From an uncultured Caulobacteraceae bacterium (GTDB taxonomy: Bacteria > Pseudomonadota > Alphaproteobacteria > Caulobacterales > Caulobacteraceae): DNA of 64,000 nucleotides. A program made the position numbers and the translations under genes. The DNA lies in NCBI GenBank assembly GCA_903872075.1, contig CAIQJF010000040.1:1-64000 (forward strand), read 5' to 3'. Within the stretch, counting starts at the first letter, position 1. Each line of letters begins with the position of its first letter. The notes beneath the pieces were generated by a model that saw nothing but the letters and a program-made list of their open reading frames with translations, was not told the DNA's origin and made no database searches. This document shows, one piece after another, positions 43,358 to 51,905 of the stretch.

Positions 43358-44752
43358 ATGGCGCGGGAGGGGCCGGACTATCGGCTGGTCATCTTCCTAG
43401 TTGGGTTGACCCAACTGATCGTGACCACGGATTTCTCGATCATCGCCGTCGCCCTGCCGTCCATCGGACGCCAGCTCCACGTGCCGCCCGAGATGCTGTC
43501 CTGGGTGATTTCGGCCGCCGCCCTGACCGGCGGCGGGTTTCTCATTCTCGCCGGCCGCGCGGCCGACATCCTGGGCCAGCGCCTGTGCCTGCTGATCGGC
43601 CTGACCTTGTTCGGGCTGGGCTCCGTGGTCTCGGCCCTCTCGCCGGATTTCACCGTGCTGATCGCGGCGCGCGCTTTCCAGGGCCTCGGCGGGGCCATTC
43701 TCCAGCCGGCCAACTTTTCCCTGATCAACACCCTGGTGCCGGAGGGCGCGCCGCGCCGCCAGGCCATGGGCGTGTTCGGGATCATGCAAGGTCTGTCCCT
43801 GATCATCGGCCTGATGATCGGCGGGGTGCTCACCACCCATCTCGGCTGGCGCAGCGTCTTCCTGCTCAATCCGCCGATCGCCGCCCTGGCCATCGCCATC
43901 ACCCTGAAGGCTGTCCCGCGCAAGGCTCTGGCCGCCACGGACCGCAGCATAGACTGGGCGGGCGCTGTCCTGATCATGACCGGCATGGCGCTGGTGCTCA
44001 CAGCGGTGTCGATGATGGGCCATGAGGGCTGGACCGCGACGCGGCCCTTGACCTTGCTGGCGGGGGGGCTTGTCGCCTTCGCCCTGTTCTTCGTGGCCGA
44101 GGGACGCGTCCGCGCGCCGCTGGCGCCGCTGTCCATGTTCGGGCGCCGCAACTTCACGGTCGCCAACCTGATCCTGCTGCTGCATCTCGCCGGGGTCGGC
44201 GGCGTCTTCGTTCTTCTCAACGTCTATATGCAGACCGGCCTGAAAATGTCGGCCATGGAGTCGGGACTGGGCATGATGCCCTACGCCCTGGCCGTGATGG
44301 CGTCCGGCCAGGCCATGGCGCCGATCATGGCGCGGCTGCCGCATCGCGTGATCGTGTTCGGCGCCTTCGGGCTCTATGGCCTGGGTCTCGCGCTCCTGGC
44401 CGTGCTCAGCCTTGAACCCAATTATTGGCTGGCCATCGCCCTGGGGTCGGTGGCCATCGGGTTGGGCGCGACCACGGCGTTCATGGCCCTGATGGCCGAC
44501 GCTACATCCGACATTCCCGCGCTCCAGCAGGGGGCCGCCTCGGCCGTCCTGATCACCGCCCAGCAGATCGGCGTGCCCCTGGGCGCCAGCGTGGCCCTGT
44601 CGGTCCTGGGCCTGTCGGGATGCGCGGGCCTGGGGGCGTTCAAGGACGCCTATATGGTCCTGGCGGTCGCCGTCGGCGCAGGCCTTGTCCTGGCGGTCTT
44701 GACCCTTCGGCCGACCCCGGTCTCCCCTGAAGTCTCCTTCGTTCACAGCTAA
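43358..44752 (+). CDS. MFS transporter, EmrB/QacA-like drug:H+ antiporter
   Basis: The 464-residue product starts at ATG 43358, 7 bases after GGGAGG. It has the 14-helix antiporter pattern: TTDFSIIAVALPSIGRQL (DHA2 motif), GRAADILGQRLCLLIGL, the RAFQGLGGAILQPANFSLIN segment and GGVLTTHLGWRSVFLLNPP. It would export a hydrophobic compound from the inner membrane. In the island it may expel pathway intermediates or an antibiotic-like substrate. The acyl-CoA synthetase gene follows after 17 bases. Confidence 0.92.
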   Translation: MAREGPDYRLVIFLVGLTQLIVTTDFSIIAVALPSIGRQLHVPPEMLSWVISAAALTGGGFLILAGRAADILGQRLCLLIGLTLFGLGSVVSALSPDFTVLIAARAFQGLGGAILQPANFSLINTLVPEGAPRRQAMGVFGIMQGLSLIIGLMIGGVLTTHLGWRSVFLLNPPIAALAIAITLKAVPRKALAATDRSIDWAGAVLIMTGMALVLTAVSMMGHEGWTATRPLTLLAGGLVAFALFFVAEGRVRAPLAPLSMFGRRNFTVANLILLLHLAGVGGVFVLLNVYMQTGLKMSAMESGLGMMPYALAVMASGQAMAPIMARLPHRVIVFGAFGLYGLGLALLAVLSLEPNYWLAIALGSVAIGLGATTAFMALMADATSDIPALQQGAASAVLITAQQIGVPLGASVALSVLGLSGCAGLGAFKDAYMVLAVAVGAGLVLAVLTLRPTPVSPEVSFVHS

Positions 44753-44769
44753 ACGGAACCGTCGCGTCT

Positions 44770-46314
44770 ATGTCCCTTGCCGCCGCCGCCAAGGCGAAAT
44801 CCCAACCCAATGAGCTGGCTCTCGCCGATGAGCAGGGCCCGATTTCCTGGGCCGAGCTCGACACGATCCTGAACCGGGCGACAAACGCCCTGCTCGCCGC
44901 CGGTCTGGCGGAGGGTCAGCGCATCGGCGTGTTCGCCAACAACAGCGCCGAGACCGTGCTCGCCTATCTGGCCGGCCTGCATGCGGGAATTTCCTCGATA
45001 CCGATCAACTTCCATCTGACGGCCGAGGAAGTAGCCTACATCCTCACCGATGCGCAGGCGGGGCTGCTGTTCGTCGGCCCGGAAACGGCCGAGGTCGGAG
45101 TCGAGGCGGCGAAGCTGGCCGGCGTGCCGATCGTCATCGGCTGGCGTACGGAGGCCGCCGGCGTTCGGCCCTGGCTTGCGTTCGTAGCGTCGGGCCCGGA
45201 TGTCGAGCCGCCGATCACCCAGGCGCCCCGGCCCTATCTGCACTACACCTCCGGCACCACCGGCCGGCCGAAGGGCGCAGTGACGCCGCCGACCATGTTC
45301 CCCGCCGCGGACAATGTGGCCGACTTCTTTCAGGCCCTGCGCGACCAGGTCGCTCTTGCGGCGCCTGGCCCTGGCCTGGCCGTCGGGCCGCTCTATCACA
45401 CCGGTCCGCTCGGCTCGACGCGGCAGCTGGGCGGCGGCAAGCCCCTGGTGACCCTGCGACGCTTCGATCCGGAGACGGTTCTGGCGACGATCGAACGCTA
45501 CAGGATCACCAGCGTCCTGATGGTGCCGACCCACTTCCAGCGACTCCTGGCCCTGCCGGTCGAAGTCCGCGCCAAATACGATGTCTCGAGCCTTGTGGCG
45601 GTCCCGCACACCGGCGCCGCGTGTCCGCGCGACGTGAAGCGGGCGATGATCGAGTGGTTCGGGCCGGTGCTGATGGAGGCCTATGGCGGCACCGAGTCCG
45701 GCACCACCAACATGATCTCCTCCGAGGAGTGGCTCCAGAAGCCGGGCTCTGTGGGTAAGACCCTGCCCCCCTTCGAGTTGCTGGTGATCGGCGAGGATGG
45801 CGAGGAAGTGCCCCAGGGCGGTGTCGGCCAGCTCTATTTCCGCGACACCACCGGCCGCGGGATCATCTACCACAACGATCCCGCCAAGACGGCCGCCGCG
45901 CACCTGCGCCCCGGAGTCTTCACCCTGGGCGAGGTCGGCTATGTGGACGAGGACGGCTATGTGTTCATCACCGACCGGGTAAGCGACATGATCGTCAGCG
46001 GCGGGGTGAACATCTACCCGGCCGAGGCCGAGCAGGTGCTGATCCGCCATCCCGAGGTTGTGGACGTGGCCGTGATCGGCGCCCCGAACGAGACCATGGG
46101 CGAGGAGGTCAAGGCCCTGATCATGGCCAAGGATCCGGCCAATCCGCCGACCCATGCCGAGCTCGACGCCTTCGCCAGGCAGCATCTGGCCGGGTTCAAG
46201 TGCCCCCGGTCCTATGATGTGGTGGCCGATCTCGGGCGCAACGCCATGGGCAAGGTCAATAAGCGCAACCTGCGGCGGCCCTATTGGCCCACAGAGCGCA
46301 CCATCGGCGGCTGA
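44770..46314 (+). CDS. Acyl-CoA synthetase (AMP-dependent ligase, ANL family)
   Basis: The 514-residue product contains the ANL motifs: P-loop YTSGTTGRPKGAVTPPTMF, the MEAYGGTESGTTNMISSEEW acceptor region, the Asp in GEVGYVDEDGYVFITDR, the hinge DMIVSGGVNIYPAEAEQVL and catalytic Lys in NAMGKVNKRNLR. It activates a carboxylate as acyl-adenylate then acyl-CoA in the cytoplasm. The acyl specificity is not readable. It immediately precedes four tandem NmrA-like genes and probably shares their transcript, so a CoA-bound intermediate may be linked to those reductases (inference). Confidence 0.93.
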   Translation: MSLAAAAKAKSQPNELALADEQGPISWAELDTILNRATNALLAAGLAEGQRIGVFANNSAETVLAYLAGLHAGISSIPINFHLTAEEVAYILTDAQAGLLFVGPETAEVGVEAAKLAGVPIVIGWRTEAAGVRPWLAFVASGPDVEPPITQAPRPYLHYTSGTTGRPKGAVTPPTMFPAADNVADFFQALRDQVALAAPGPGLAVGPLYHTGPLGSTRQLGGGKPLVTLRRFDPETVLATIERYRITSVLMVPTHFQRLLALPVEVRAKYDVSSLVAVPHTGAACPRDVKRAMIEWFGPVLMEAYGGTESGTTNMISSEEWLQKPGSVGKTLPPFELLVIGEDGEEVPQGGVGQLYFRDTTGRGIIYHNDPAKTAAAHLRPGVFTLGEVGYVDEDGYVFITDRVSDMIVSGGVNIYPAEAEQVLIRHPEVVDVAVIGAPNETMGEEVKALIMAKDPANPPTHAELDAFARQHLAGFKCPRSYDVVADLGRNAMGKVNKRNLRRPYWPTERTIGG

Positions 46315-46363
46315 CCGACGGATCGTTCGGGACTCAATAAGAAGACACGGGGAGAGACGCGGT

Positions 46364-47296
46364 ATGGCTTTGGTGGCGGTGTTCGGCGCGAGCGGCCGGC
46401 AGGGGCTGGCGCAGGTGCGGCAGCTGAAGGCGGCGGGACATGAGGTGCGGGCGATCTCCCGCCGCGCCGATCCGTTCTATGGCGAGGACTTCGGCAAGGT
46501 CGAGGTCGTGCCCGCCGATCTCTACGACGAGGACTCCTGCGTCGAAGCGCTGCAGGGCGCCGACGCGGCCTTCTACACCCATCCGCTGCGCGCCCGTGAA
46601 GACCGGGTCGAACTCGTGGCCCGCGTCGGCCGCGCCGGTTATCGCGCCGGGGTCAAGCGGGTTGTGTGGAACACCTCAAGCTGGATTCCGGACAAGGCCG
46701 GAGACCATTTCACCTATGCCAACAACACCAAGGGCATCAACGCCCTGTGGCGGACGGGCGTGGGGGCGACGGTGTTCGGCTCGGTGCTGTTCATGGACAA
46801 TCTGCTGACCAACTGGGCCTTCCCGTTCATCGTCAACGAGGGCCGCTACGTCTATCCGCACAAGCCGGATCTGGAGTGCAGCTGGATCAGCCTCGACGAC
46901 GTGGCCAAGTTCATGATCGCGTCCATCGACCGGCCCGATCTGGAGGGCGCCTGGCTCAACATCGGCGGTCCCCAGATTCTGAAGCCCACCGAAGTCTCGG
47001 CCATGCTGACCAAGGCCGTGGGACGCAACATCAAATACGATCCCAGCACCCCGCAGCAGTTCGGCAAGCACCTGGCCGACGCCTTCGGCGACGAGATGAG
47101 CGACGCCGAGCGGGCCGTGATCGAGCCCTCCATCGCCGCCTTCTATGAGTACAACAACAACAGCCCCATGAAGCCGTTCAAGGTGGACATGGGCCCGGTG
47201 CTGGAGCGGATCCCTATCGAGCTCGAGACCATGGAGCAGTGGGCCGCCCGCCAGGAATGGCGCCTCTCCAACAAGCCACGCCCCCCGGCCGGGTGA
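46364..47296 (+). CDS. NmrA-like NAD(P)-binding protein, tandem copy 1
   Basis: The 310-residue product has the NmrA/atypical-SDR nucleotide motif VFGASGRQGLAQVRQLKAAG at residues 5-24, then GHEVRAISRRADPFYGEDFG where Arg residues follow strand 2, and a substrate domain with VWNTSSWIPDKAG, LFMDNLLTNWAFPF and WISLDDVAKFMIASIDRPDL. No YxxxK catalytic pair is obvious, as in many NmrA-like proteins, so it may be a sensor or a reductase. It is the first of four exactly equal-length copies. Its C-terminus RLSNKPRPPAG is shared by all. The start ATG 46364 follows GGGGAG. Confidence 0.85.
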   Translation: MALVAVFGASGRQGLAQVRQLKAAGHEVRAISRRADPFYGEDFGKVEVVPADLYDEDSCVEALQGADAAFYTHPLRAREDRVELVARVGRAGYRAGVKRVVWNTSSWIPDKAGDHFTYANNTKGINALWRTGVGATVFGSVLFMDNLLTNWAFPFIVNEGRYVYPHKPDLECSWISLDDVAKFMIASIDRPDLEGAWLNIGGPQILKPTEVSAMLTKAVGRNIKYDPSTPQQFGKHLADAFGDEMSDAERAVIEPSIAAFYEYNNNSPMKPFKVDMGPVLERIPIELETMEQWAARQEWRLSNKPRPPAG

Positions 47297-47338
47297 GACC
47301 GGTGAACGTCGTGACTCGGACCTAGGGGACGCTCAGAC

Positions 47339-48271
47339 ATGGCTCTGGTGGTGGTTTTCGGTGCGGCCGGTCGGCAGGGCATCGCACAGGCGCGGCAGCT
47401 CAAGGCTGCCGGCCATGCGGTCCGCGCGATTGCGCGCCGCCCCGATCCCTTCCTGGGCGAGGATCTCGGCGAGGTCGAGATCGTGGCGGCCGACGTCTAC
47501 GATGAGGACTCCTGCGTGCGCGCCATGCAGGGGGCTGACGCGGTCTTTTACACCCACCCGGTCCGCGCGCTGGTGGACAGGGTGCAGGCGGTGACCACCA
47601 TCGGCCGCGCCGCGGTCAGGGCCGGCGTCGGGCGGGTGGTCTGGAACGTCTCTGAGTGGATTCCGGACAAGGCCGGCGATCCCTTCACCTATGGCGCCAA
47701 TACGGTGGCCTTGAACGCGCTATGGCGGACGGGCGCCCCCGCCACCGCATTCGGCTCAGTGCTGTTCATGGACAATCTGCTGACCAACTGGGCTTTCCCG
47801 TTCCTCGTCAATGAGGGGCGCTACGTCTATGCGCACCATCCCGATCTGGAGTGCAGCTGGATCAGCCTGGATGACGTCGCGAAATTCATGATCGCCGCCA
47901 TCGACCGGCCCGATCTGGAAGGCGCCTGGCTGAACATCGGCGGTCCGGAAATTCTCAAGCCGCCGCAAGTGGTCCGGATCCTGTCGGACGCCATGGGGCG
48001 GCCGATCAAATATGACCCCAGCACGCCGGCTCAGTTCGGCCGGAATCTCGCCAACGCCTTCGGCGAGGAGATTCCCGAAGCCGACAAGCAAGGTCTCGCG
48101 GAGACCATCGGGCGCTTCTACGAATTCAACAACACGACCCCGCTCAAACCCTTCCGGGTGAACATGGCGCCGGTGCTGGAGCGCATCCCCATCGAACTGG
48201 AGACCATGGCCCAATGGGCCGCGCGGCAGGAGTGGCGGATCACCAATAAACCTCGACCGCCGGCCGGCTGA
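47339..48271 (+). CDS. NmrA-like NAD(P)-binding protein, tandem copy 2
   Basis: The second 310-residue copy begins 42 bases after the first. It has VVFGAAGRQGIAQARQLKAA, then RAIARRPDPFLGEDLGEVEI, VVWNVSEWIPDKAGDPFTYG, LFMDNLLTNWAFPFLVNEGR and EWRITNKPRPPAG at the end. It is the most divergent in the N-terminal arm and around residues 215-265 (RPIKYDPSTPAQFGRNLANA), where ligand contacts would be expected, so it may bind a different ligand from copies 1 and 3. GGGGAC precedes the ATG. Confidence 0.85.
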   Translation: MALVVVFGAAGRQGIAQARQLKAAGHAVRAIARRPDPFLGEDLGEVEIVAADVYDEDSCVRAMQGADAVFYTHPVRALVDRVQAVTTIGRAAVRAGVGRVVWNVSEWIPDKAGDPFTYGANTVALNALWRTGAPATAFGSVLFMDNLLTNWAFPFLVNEGRYVYAHHPDLECSWISLDDVAKFMIAAIDRPDLEGAWLNIGGPEILKPPQVVRILSDAMGRPIKYDPSTPAQFGRNLANAFGEEIPEADKQGLAETIGRFYEFNNTTPLKPFRVNMAPVLERIPIELETMAQWAARQEWRITNKPRPPAG

Positions 48272-48329
48272 GGCCGCGGCGACCGAGACGACAGACTTCA
48301 ACGAAACAACAGACTGGGAGACAGGAACG

Positions 48330-49262
48330 ATGGCTTTGGTGGCGGTGTTCGGCGCGAGCGGCCGGCAGGGATTGGCGCAGGTGCGCCAACTGAAGGCGGC
48401 GGGACATGAGGTGCGGGCGATCTCCCGCCGCGCCGATCCGTTCTATGGCGAGGATTTCGGCGAGGTCGAGGTGGTTGCGGCCGACATCTACGATGAGGAT
48501 TCCTGCGTCGCGGCCCTGGAAGGCGCCGACGCGGCCTTCTACACCCACCCCCTGCGCGCCCGCGTCGACCGGGTGCAGGCGGTGACGACCGTCGGACGGG
48601 CCGGCAAGCGGGCCAATCTGAAGCGCGTGGTGTGGAACACCTCGGGCTGGATCCCCGACAAAGCCGGCGATCCCTTCACCTACGGCAGCAACACCGTGGC
48701 CATCAATGCGCTCTGGCGCACCGGCGTGCCCGCGACCGTGTTCGGCTCGGTGCTGTTCATGGACAATCTGCTGACCAACTGGGCCTTCCCCTTCATCGTC
48801 AACGAGGGCCGCTACGTCTATCCGCACAAGCCGGACCTGGAGTGCAGCTGGATCAGCCTCGACGACGTGGCCAAGTTCATGATCGCGTCCATCGACCGCC
48901 CCGACCTCGAAGGCGCCTGGATGAACATCGGCGGACCGGAAATCCTGCAGCCTCAGACCGTCGCCAAGCACCTCACGGACGCGGTCGGCCGGGAAATCAA
49001 ATACGATCCCAGCACCCCCGCTCAGTTCGGCCGCCACCTGGCGGACGCCTTCGGCGATGAGATCAGCGACGCCGAGAAGGAGGTGCTCGCCAAGGGCATC
49101 GGCGCTTTCTACGAGTACAACAACGCCAGCCCCCTCAAGCCCTTCCGGGTCGACATGGGACCGGTGCTGGAGCGTATTCCAATCGAGCTCGAAACCTTCG
49201 CCGACTGGTCGAAGCGCCAGGAATGGCGCCTGACCAACAAGCCCCGCCCGCCGGCCGGCTGA
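48330..49262 (+). CDS. NmrA-like NAD(P)-binding protein, tandem copy 3
   Basis: The third 310-residue copy follows after 58 bases. Its start region (MALVAVFGASGRQGLAQVRQ) and FYGEDFGEVEVVAADIYDED are almost the same as copy 1, so these two are probably the most recent duplication, although copy 2 now lies between them. The substrate-side block carries VVWNTSGWIPDKAGDPFTYG and LFMDNLLTNWAFPFIVNEGR. The C-terminus is DWSKRQEWRLTNKPRPPAG. GGGAGACAGG precedes the ATG. Function as for the others: an NAD(P)-binding reductase or sensor, unassigned. Confidence 0.85.
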   Translation: MALVAVFGASGRQGLAQVRQLKAAGHEVRAISRRADPFYGEDFGEVEVVAADIYDEDSCVAALEGADAAFYTHPLRARVDRVQAVTTVGRAGKRANLKRVVWNTSGWIPDKAGDPFTYGSNTVAINALWRTGVPATVFGSVLFMDNLLTNWAFPFIVNEGRYVYPHKPDLECSWISLDDVAKFMIASIDRPDLEGAWMNIGGPEILQPQTVAKHLTDAVGREIKYDPSTPAQFGRHLADAFGDEISDAEKEVLAKGIGAFYEYNNASPLKPFRVDMGPVLERIPIELETFADWSKRQEWRLTNKPRPPAG

Positions 49263-49311
49263 GCCTCCAGACCTTCAAGATCAAAGACACACGGAAAAAG
49301 GGAAGACAACG

Positions 49312-50244
49312 ATGGCCTTGGTGGCGGTGTTCGGGGCGGCGGGACGGCAGGGTCTCGCCCAGATCCGGCAATTGAAGCGGGCGGGGCATCAGGTGCGGGC
49401 GATCTCGCGCCGCGCCGACCCCTTCTATGGCGAGGATTTCGGCGAGGTGGAAATCCGCCCCGCCGACCTGCGGGATATCGAGTCGGTGGTCGCGGCCATG
49501 GAGGGCGCCGACGCGGCGTTCTACACCCATCCCCTGAAAGCCCCGGTCAGTCTGATCGAGGGGGTCACCGTCATTGGCCAGGCCGCGGTGCGGGCCGGGC
49601 TCAAGCGGGTGGTGTGGAACACCTCCAGCTGGATCCCGGACCGGCCCGGCGATGCGTTCAGCTACGCCGGCAATACCGCCGGGCTCAACGCCCTGTTCCG
49701 CACCGGGGCGCCGGCCACGGTGTTCGGCTCGGTCCTGTTCATGGACAATCTGCTGACCAACTGGGCCTTCCCGTTCATCGTCGGCGAGGGCCGCTACGTC
49801 TATCCCCACAAGCCGACCATGCAGGCCAGCTGGATCAGCCTGGACGACGTGGCCAAGTTCATGATCGCGGCCATCGACCGGCCGGATCTGGAAGGCGCCT
49901 GGCTCAACATCGGCGGTCCGGAAGTGCTCTATCCGCCGCAGGTGGCCGAGCTTCTGTCCGAGGCTGTGGGCCGGCCGATCAAATACGATCCCAGCACGCC
50001 CAAACAGTTCGCCAAGAACCTGTGCGACGCCTTCGGCGATGAGATGTCGGCGGAAGAGCGGGCGGTGACCGAGCCCTTCATCGAGGCCTTCTACAACTAC
50101 AACAACGACACCCCCCTGACGCCGTTCAAGGTCGACATGGGGCCGGTGCTGGAGCGCATCCCGATCGAACTGGAGACCATGCGCGACTGGGCCAAGCGCC
50201 AGGACTGGCGCCTGACCAACAAGCCGCGCCCGCCGGCGGGGTAA
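49312..50244 (+). CDS. NmrA-like NAD(P)-binding protein, tandem copy 4
   Basis: The fourth 310-residue copy follows after 49 bases and closes the array. It keeps VFGAAGRQGLAQIRQLKRAG, VVWNTSSWIPDRPGDAFSYA, LFMDNLLTNWAFPFIVGEGR and the terminal RLTNKPRPPAG, but differs in the segment DLRDIESVVAAMEGADAAFY and in KPTMQASWISLDD, where the other copies have a DLECSWISLDD pattern. The conserved Cys of the other copies is therefore lost here. About 190 AT-richer bases follow before the PEP-CTERM gene. Confidence 0.85.
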   Translation: MALVAVFGAAGRQGLAQIRQLKRAGHQVRAISRRADPFYGEDFGEVEIRPADLRDIESVVAAMEGADAAFYTHPLKAPVSLIEGVTVIGQAAVRAGLKRVVWNTSSWIPDRPGDAFSYAGNTAGLNALFRTGAPATVFGSVLFMDNLLTNWAFPFIVGEGRYVYPHKPTMQASWISLDDVAKFMIAAIDRPDLEGAWLNIGGPEVLYPPQVAELLSEAVGRPIKYDPSTPKQFAKNLCDAFGDEMSAEERAVTEPFIEAFYNYNNDTPLTPFKVDMGPVLERIPIELETMRDWAKRQDWRLTNKPRPPAG

Positions 50245-50435
50245 GCAGCCGGGTGATCCAGGCCCACAAGCGCTTGCGAATAACTCTCAATATATATCAT
50301 GTCGAAGATGTAACGGAAAGGTGATGGACTTTTAAATTGCGGCGTCTTCCGGACTCTGCCGTGTCATGTTCAAATAATGGCGTGGGGGGTTCAATCGCGG
50401 AACGATAAGTTCCCGGGCAATTGGACCTTAGACAG

Positions 50436-51050
50436 ATGAGCAAGAATTGGCTATCAACGGCTTTGGCCGGGATATCGTCCGCGATCGCCCTGGGCGTCCC
50501 GATCACTTCGGCGTACGCAACCAGTAACTTCATTGGCTATCTGGATGTCGACGTGGGCGCTGGCGTCGCTCACGTGGCGCTCTACTCGGACAAGAGAATT
50601 TCCGATGCTGGACCGATTGACATAACCTCGATCTGGGGAAATTTCCGAGAGATTGGCACGGGCGGCAAACCGGATACGTATTTTACCTCCCTTACATTAG
50701 ACCCAGCGAATAGTGGACCATTCGGGGATCTGTCATCGGGAGATGGTCCCACTGACAACAAAATACTTAGTCCAAGTACTCTGATTGCAAATCCGACAGC
50801 TGCACACCTTACAACTGGTGGATTTATATTTTCTTATTCCGTCGATCCGAACGATAGCTATCAACTCTACTATGCTGGGGGATCTTACCAGGGGTGCTGG
50901 AGTGTCGGCGGCGACTGCGCTCCTCGAAACGTGATCTTCAGCGTTCCAGAGCCATCAACCTGGACGCTCATGTTCTTCGGCATTGGCGGTGTCGGGGCGG
51001 CGTCGCGTTTTTCGCGGCGGCGTGGAAGGGTCGGCCTTGAGCGCGCCTGA
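50436..51050 (+). CDS. PEP-CTERM sorting-domain exported protein
   Basis: The 204-residue product starts at ATG 50436 with a signal peptide (WLSTALAGISSAIALGVPIT, cut near SAYA). The C-terminus is the PEP-CTERM signal VPEPSTWTLMFFGIGGVGAA followed by SRFSRRR, which exosortase/EpsH systems recognise and cleave to attach or release proteins at the surface. The mature part is Gly/Ser/Asp/Thr-rich with predicted beta strands and two Cys in QGCWSVGGDC. Its codon use is markedly more AT-rich than all neighbours, suggesting transfer. No exosortase gene is in the window. Ribosome-binding site is weak. Confidence 0.82.
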   Translation: MSKNWLSTALAGISSAIALGVPITSAYATSNFIGYLDVDVGAGVAHVALYSDKRISDAGPIDITSIWGNFREIGTGGKPDTYFTSLTLDPANSGPFGDLSSGDGPTDNKILSPSTLIANPTAAHLTTGGFIFSYSVDPNDSYQLYYAGGSYQGCWSVGGDCAPRNVIFSVPEPSTWTLMFFGIGGVGAASRFSRRRGRVGLERA

Positions 51051-51062
51051 CAGGCGTTGGTG

Positions 51063-51131
51063 ACCGTCCCGCCGGGGCGGGACGGTGCAACCTCGGGGTC
51101 GAGCCGGCCTGAGCTGACTTCAGCTCAGGCC
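51063..51131. terminator. Two perfect palindromes between convergent genes
   Basis: Arms ACCGTCCCGCC/GGCGGGACGGT (51063-51086) and GGCCTGAGCTGA/TCAGCTCAGGCC (51106-51131, 2-base loop) lie between the PEP-CTERM gene and the convergent ThuA-like gene; the second overlaps the ThuA stop. They are probably a bidirectional termination zone, though T-runs are absent. Confidence 0.55.
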
Positions 51132-51898
51132 GCAGCGGCGGCCTTGGCGATCGCGGGCTCCTTGGTCCACTCCAGGCCCCGGCGCAGCAGATCGTAGAAC
51201 ACCGGCAGGGCCCAGGAGCCCGGTTCCGGCACCGGATAGAACTCCATCAACGGCAGCATGTCGTAGTGGCCGCGGCAGTGGCCGAGGGTGAGATAGAGCA
51301 CCTCGCCCGCGCCGACCGGATGCAGATAGAACACCGGGTGCTTCGCCTTGGGCCAGGTGTGTTCGATGAAGCCGGTGGCCTCACCCTCGAACTCGGTCTC
51401 CAGCAGCACGTGGCGCTCGCCATGCAGGTCGGAAAGATAGAGCTCGTCCGTGGCTTCGAAGGGCTCGACGCCCTTGACCAACGGGTGGTCGGGATCGGCC
51501 ACTGTCACGGTGTAGGGCTGGATCGGCGGGTGGGCGATGAACTGCGAGCCCAGGGTCTCCATGAAGTGCGGCGCCCAGCGGGGAGCGTCGACGCCGGTGG
51601 CCAGGAACCGCAGGATCGAGTTGGTGCCATGCAGCGCGTACCAGCGCCCGCCCGCCTCAAGCCACGCGCGCAGCGCCTCCTGCTCGTCCAGCCGGGGCGT
51701 GACGTCGCAGGTATAGGTCACCAGGATGTCGGCGGCGCGGATGGCCTCGAGGTTGGAATAGTCCTCGAACACCCGCACCCGCACCCGGTCGTCCTCGGCC
51801 AGAAGCTTGAGGAGTTCCAGGCGGGCGTGGTCGATGTCGTGATACTTCCCGCCGGCGACGAGGACGGCGTTGATGCGTTTGCGCGAGGGGTCGGACAT
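51125..51898 (-). CDS. ThuA-like domain protein (copy 2)
   Basis: The 257-residue product starts at ATG 51898. It has NAVLVAGGKYHDIDHARLEL, LVTYTCDVTPRLDEQEALRA, the GGRWYALHGTNSILRF block, then DPDHPLVKGVEPFEATDELY, and VFYLHPVGAGEVLYLTLGHC with GHYD: the ThuA/GATase-like pattern including ALHG and LGHCRGHYD. It resembles copy 1 (23461) only in fold motifs, so the two are distant. It lies 7 bases after an SDR on the same strand, forming a two-gene operon divergent from the second TetR gene. Confidence 0.82.
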   Translation of the reverse strand: MSDPSRKRINAVLVAGGKYHDIDHARLELLKLLAEDDRVRVRVFEDYSNLEAIRAADILVTYTCDVTPRLDEQEALRAWLEAGGRWYALHGTNSILRFLATGVDAPRWAPHFMETLGSQFIAHPPIQPYTVTVADPDHPLVKGVEPFEATDELYLSDLHGERHVLLETEFEGEATGFIEHTWPKAKHPVFYLHPVGAGEVLYLTLGHCRGHYDMLPLMEFYPVPEPGSWALPVFYDLLRRGLEWTKEPAIAKAAAAA

Positions 51899-51905
51899 GG
51901 GGCCC

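Noticed and set aside
50297-50533. 78-codon minus-strand frame before the PEP-CTERM gene
   Set aside because: It overlaps the signal-peptide region of a convincing plus-strand gene and has no recognisable features.
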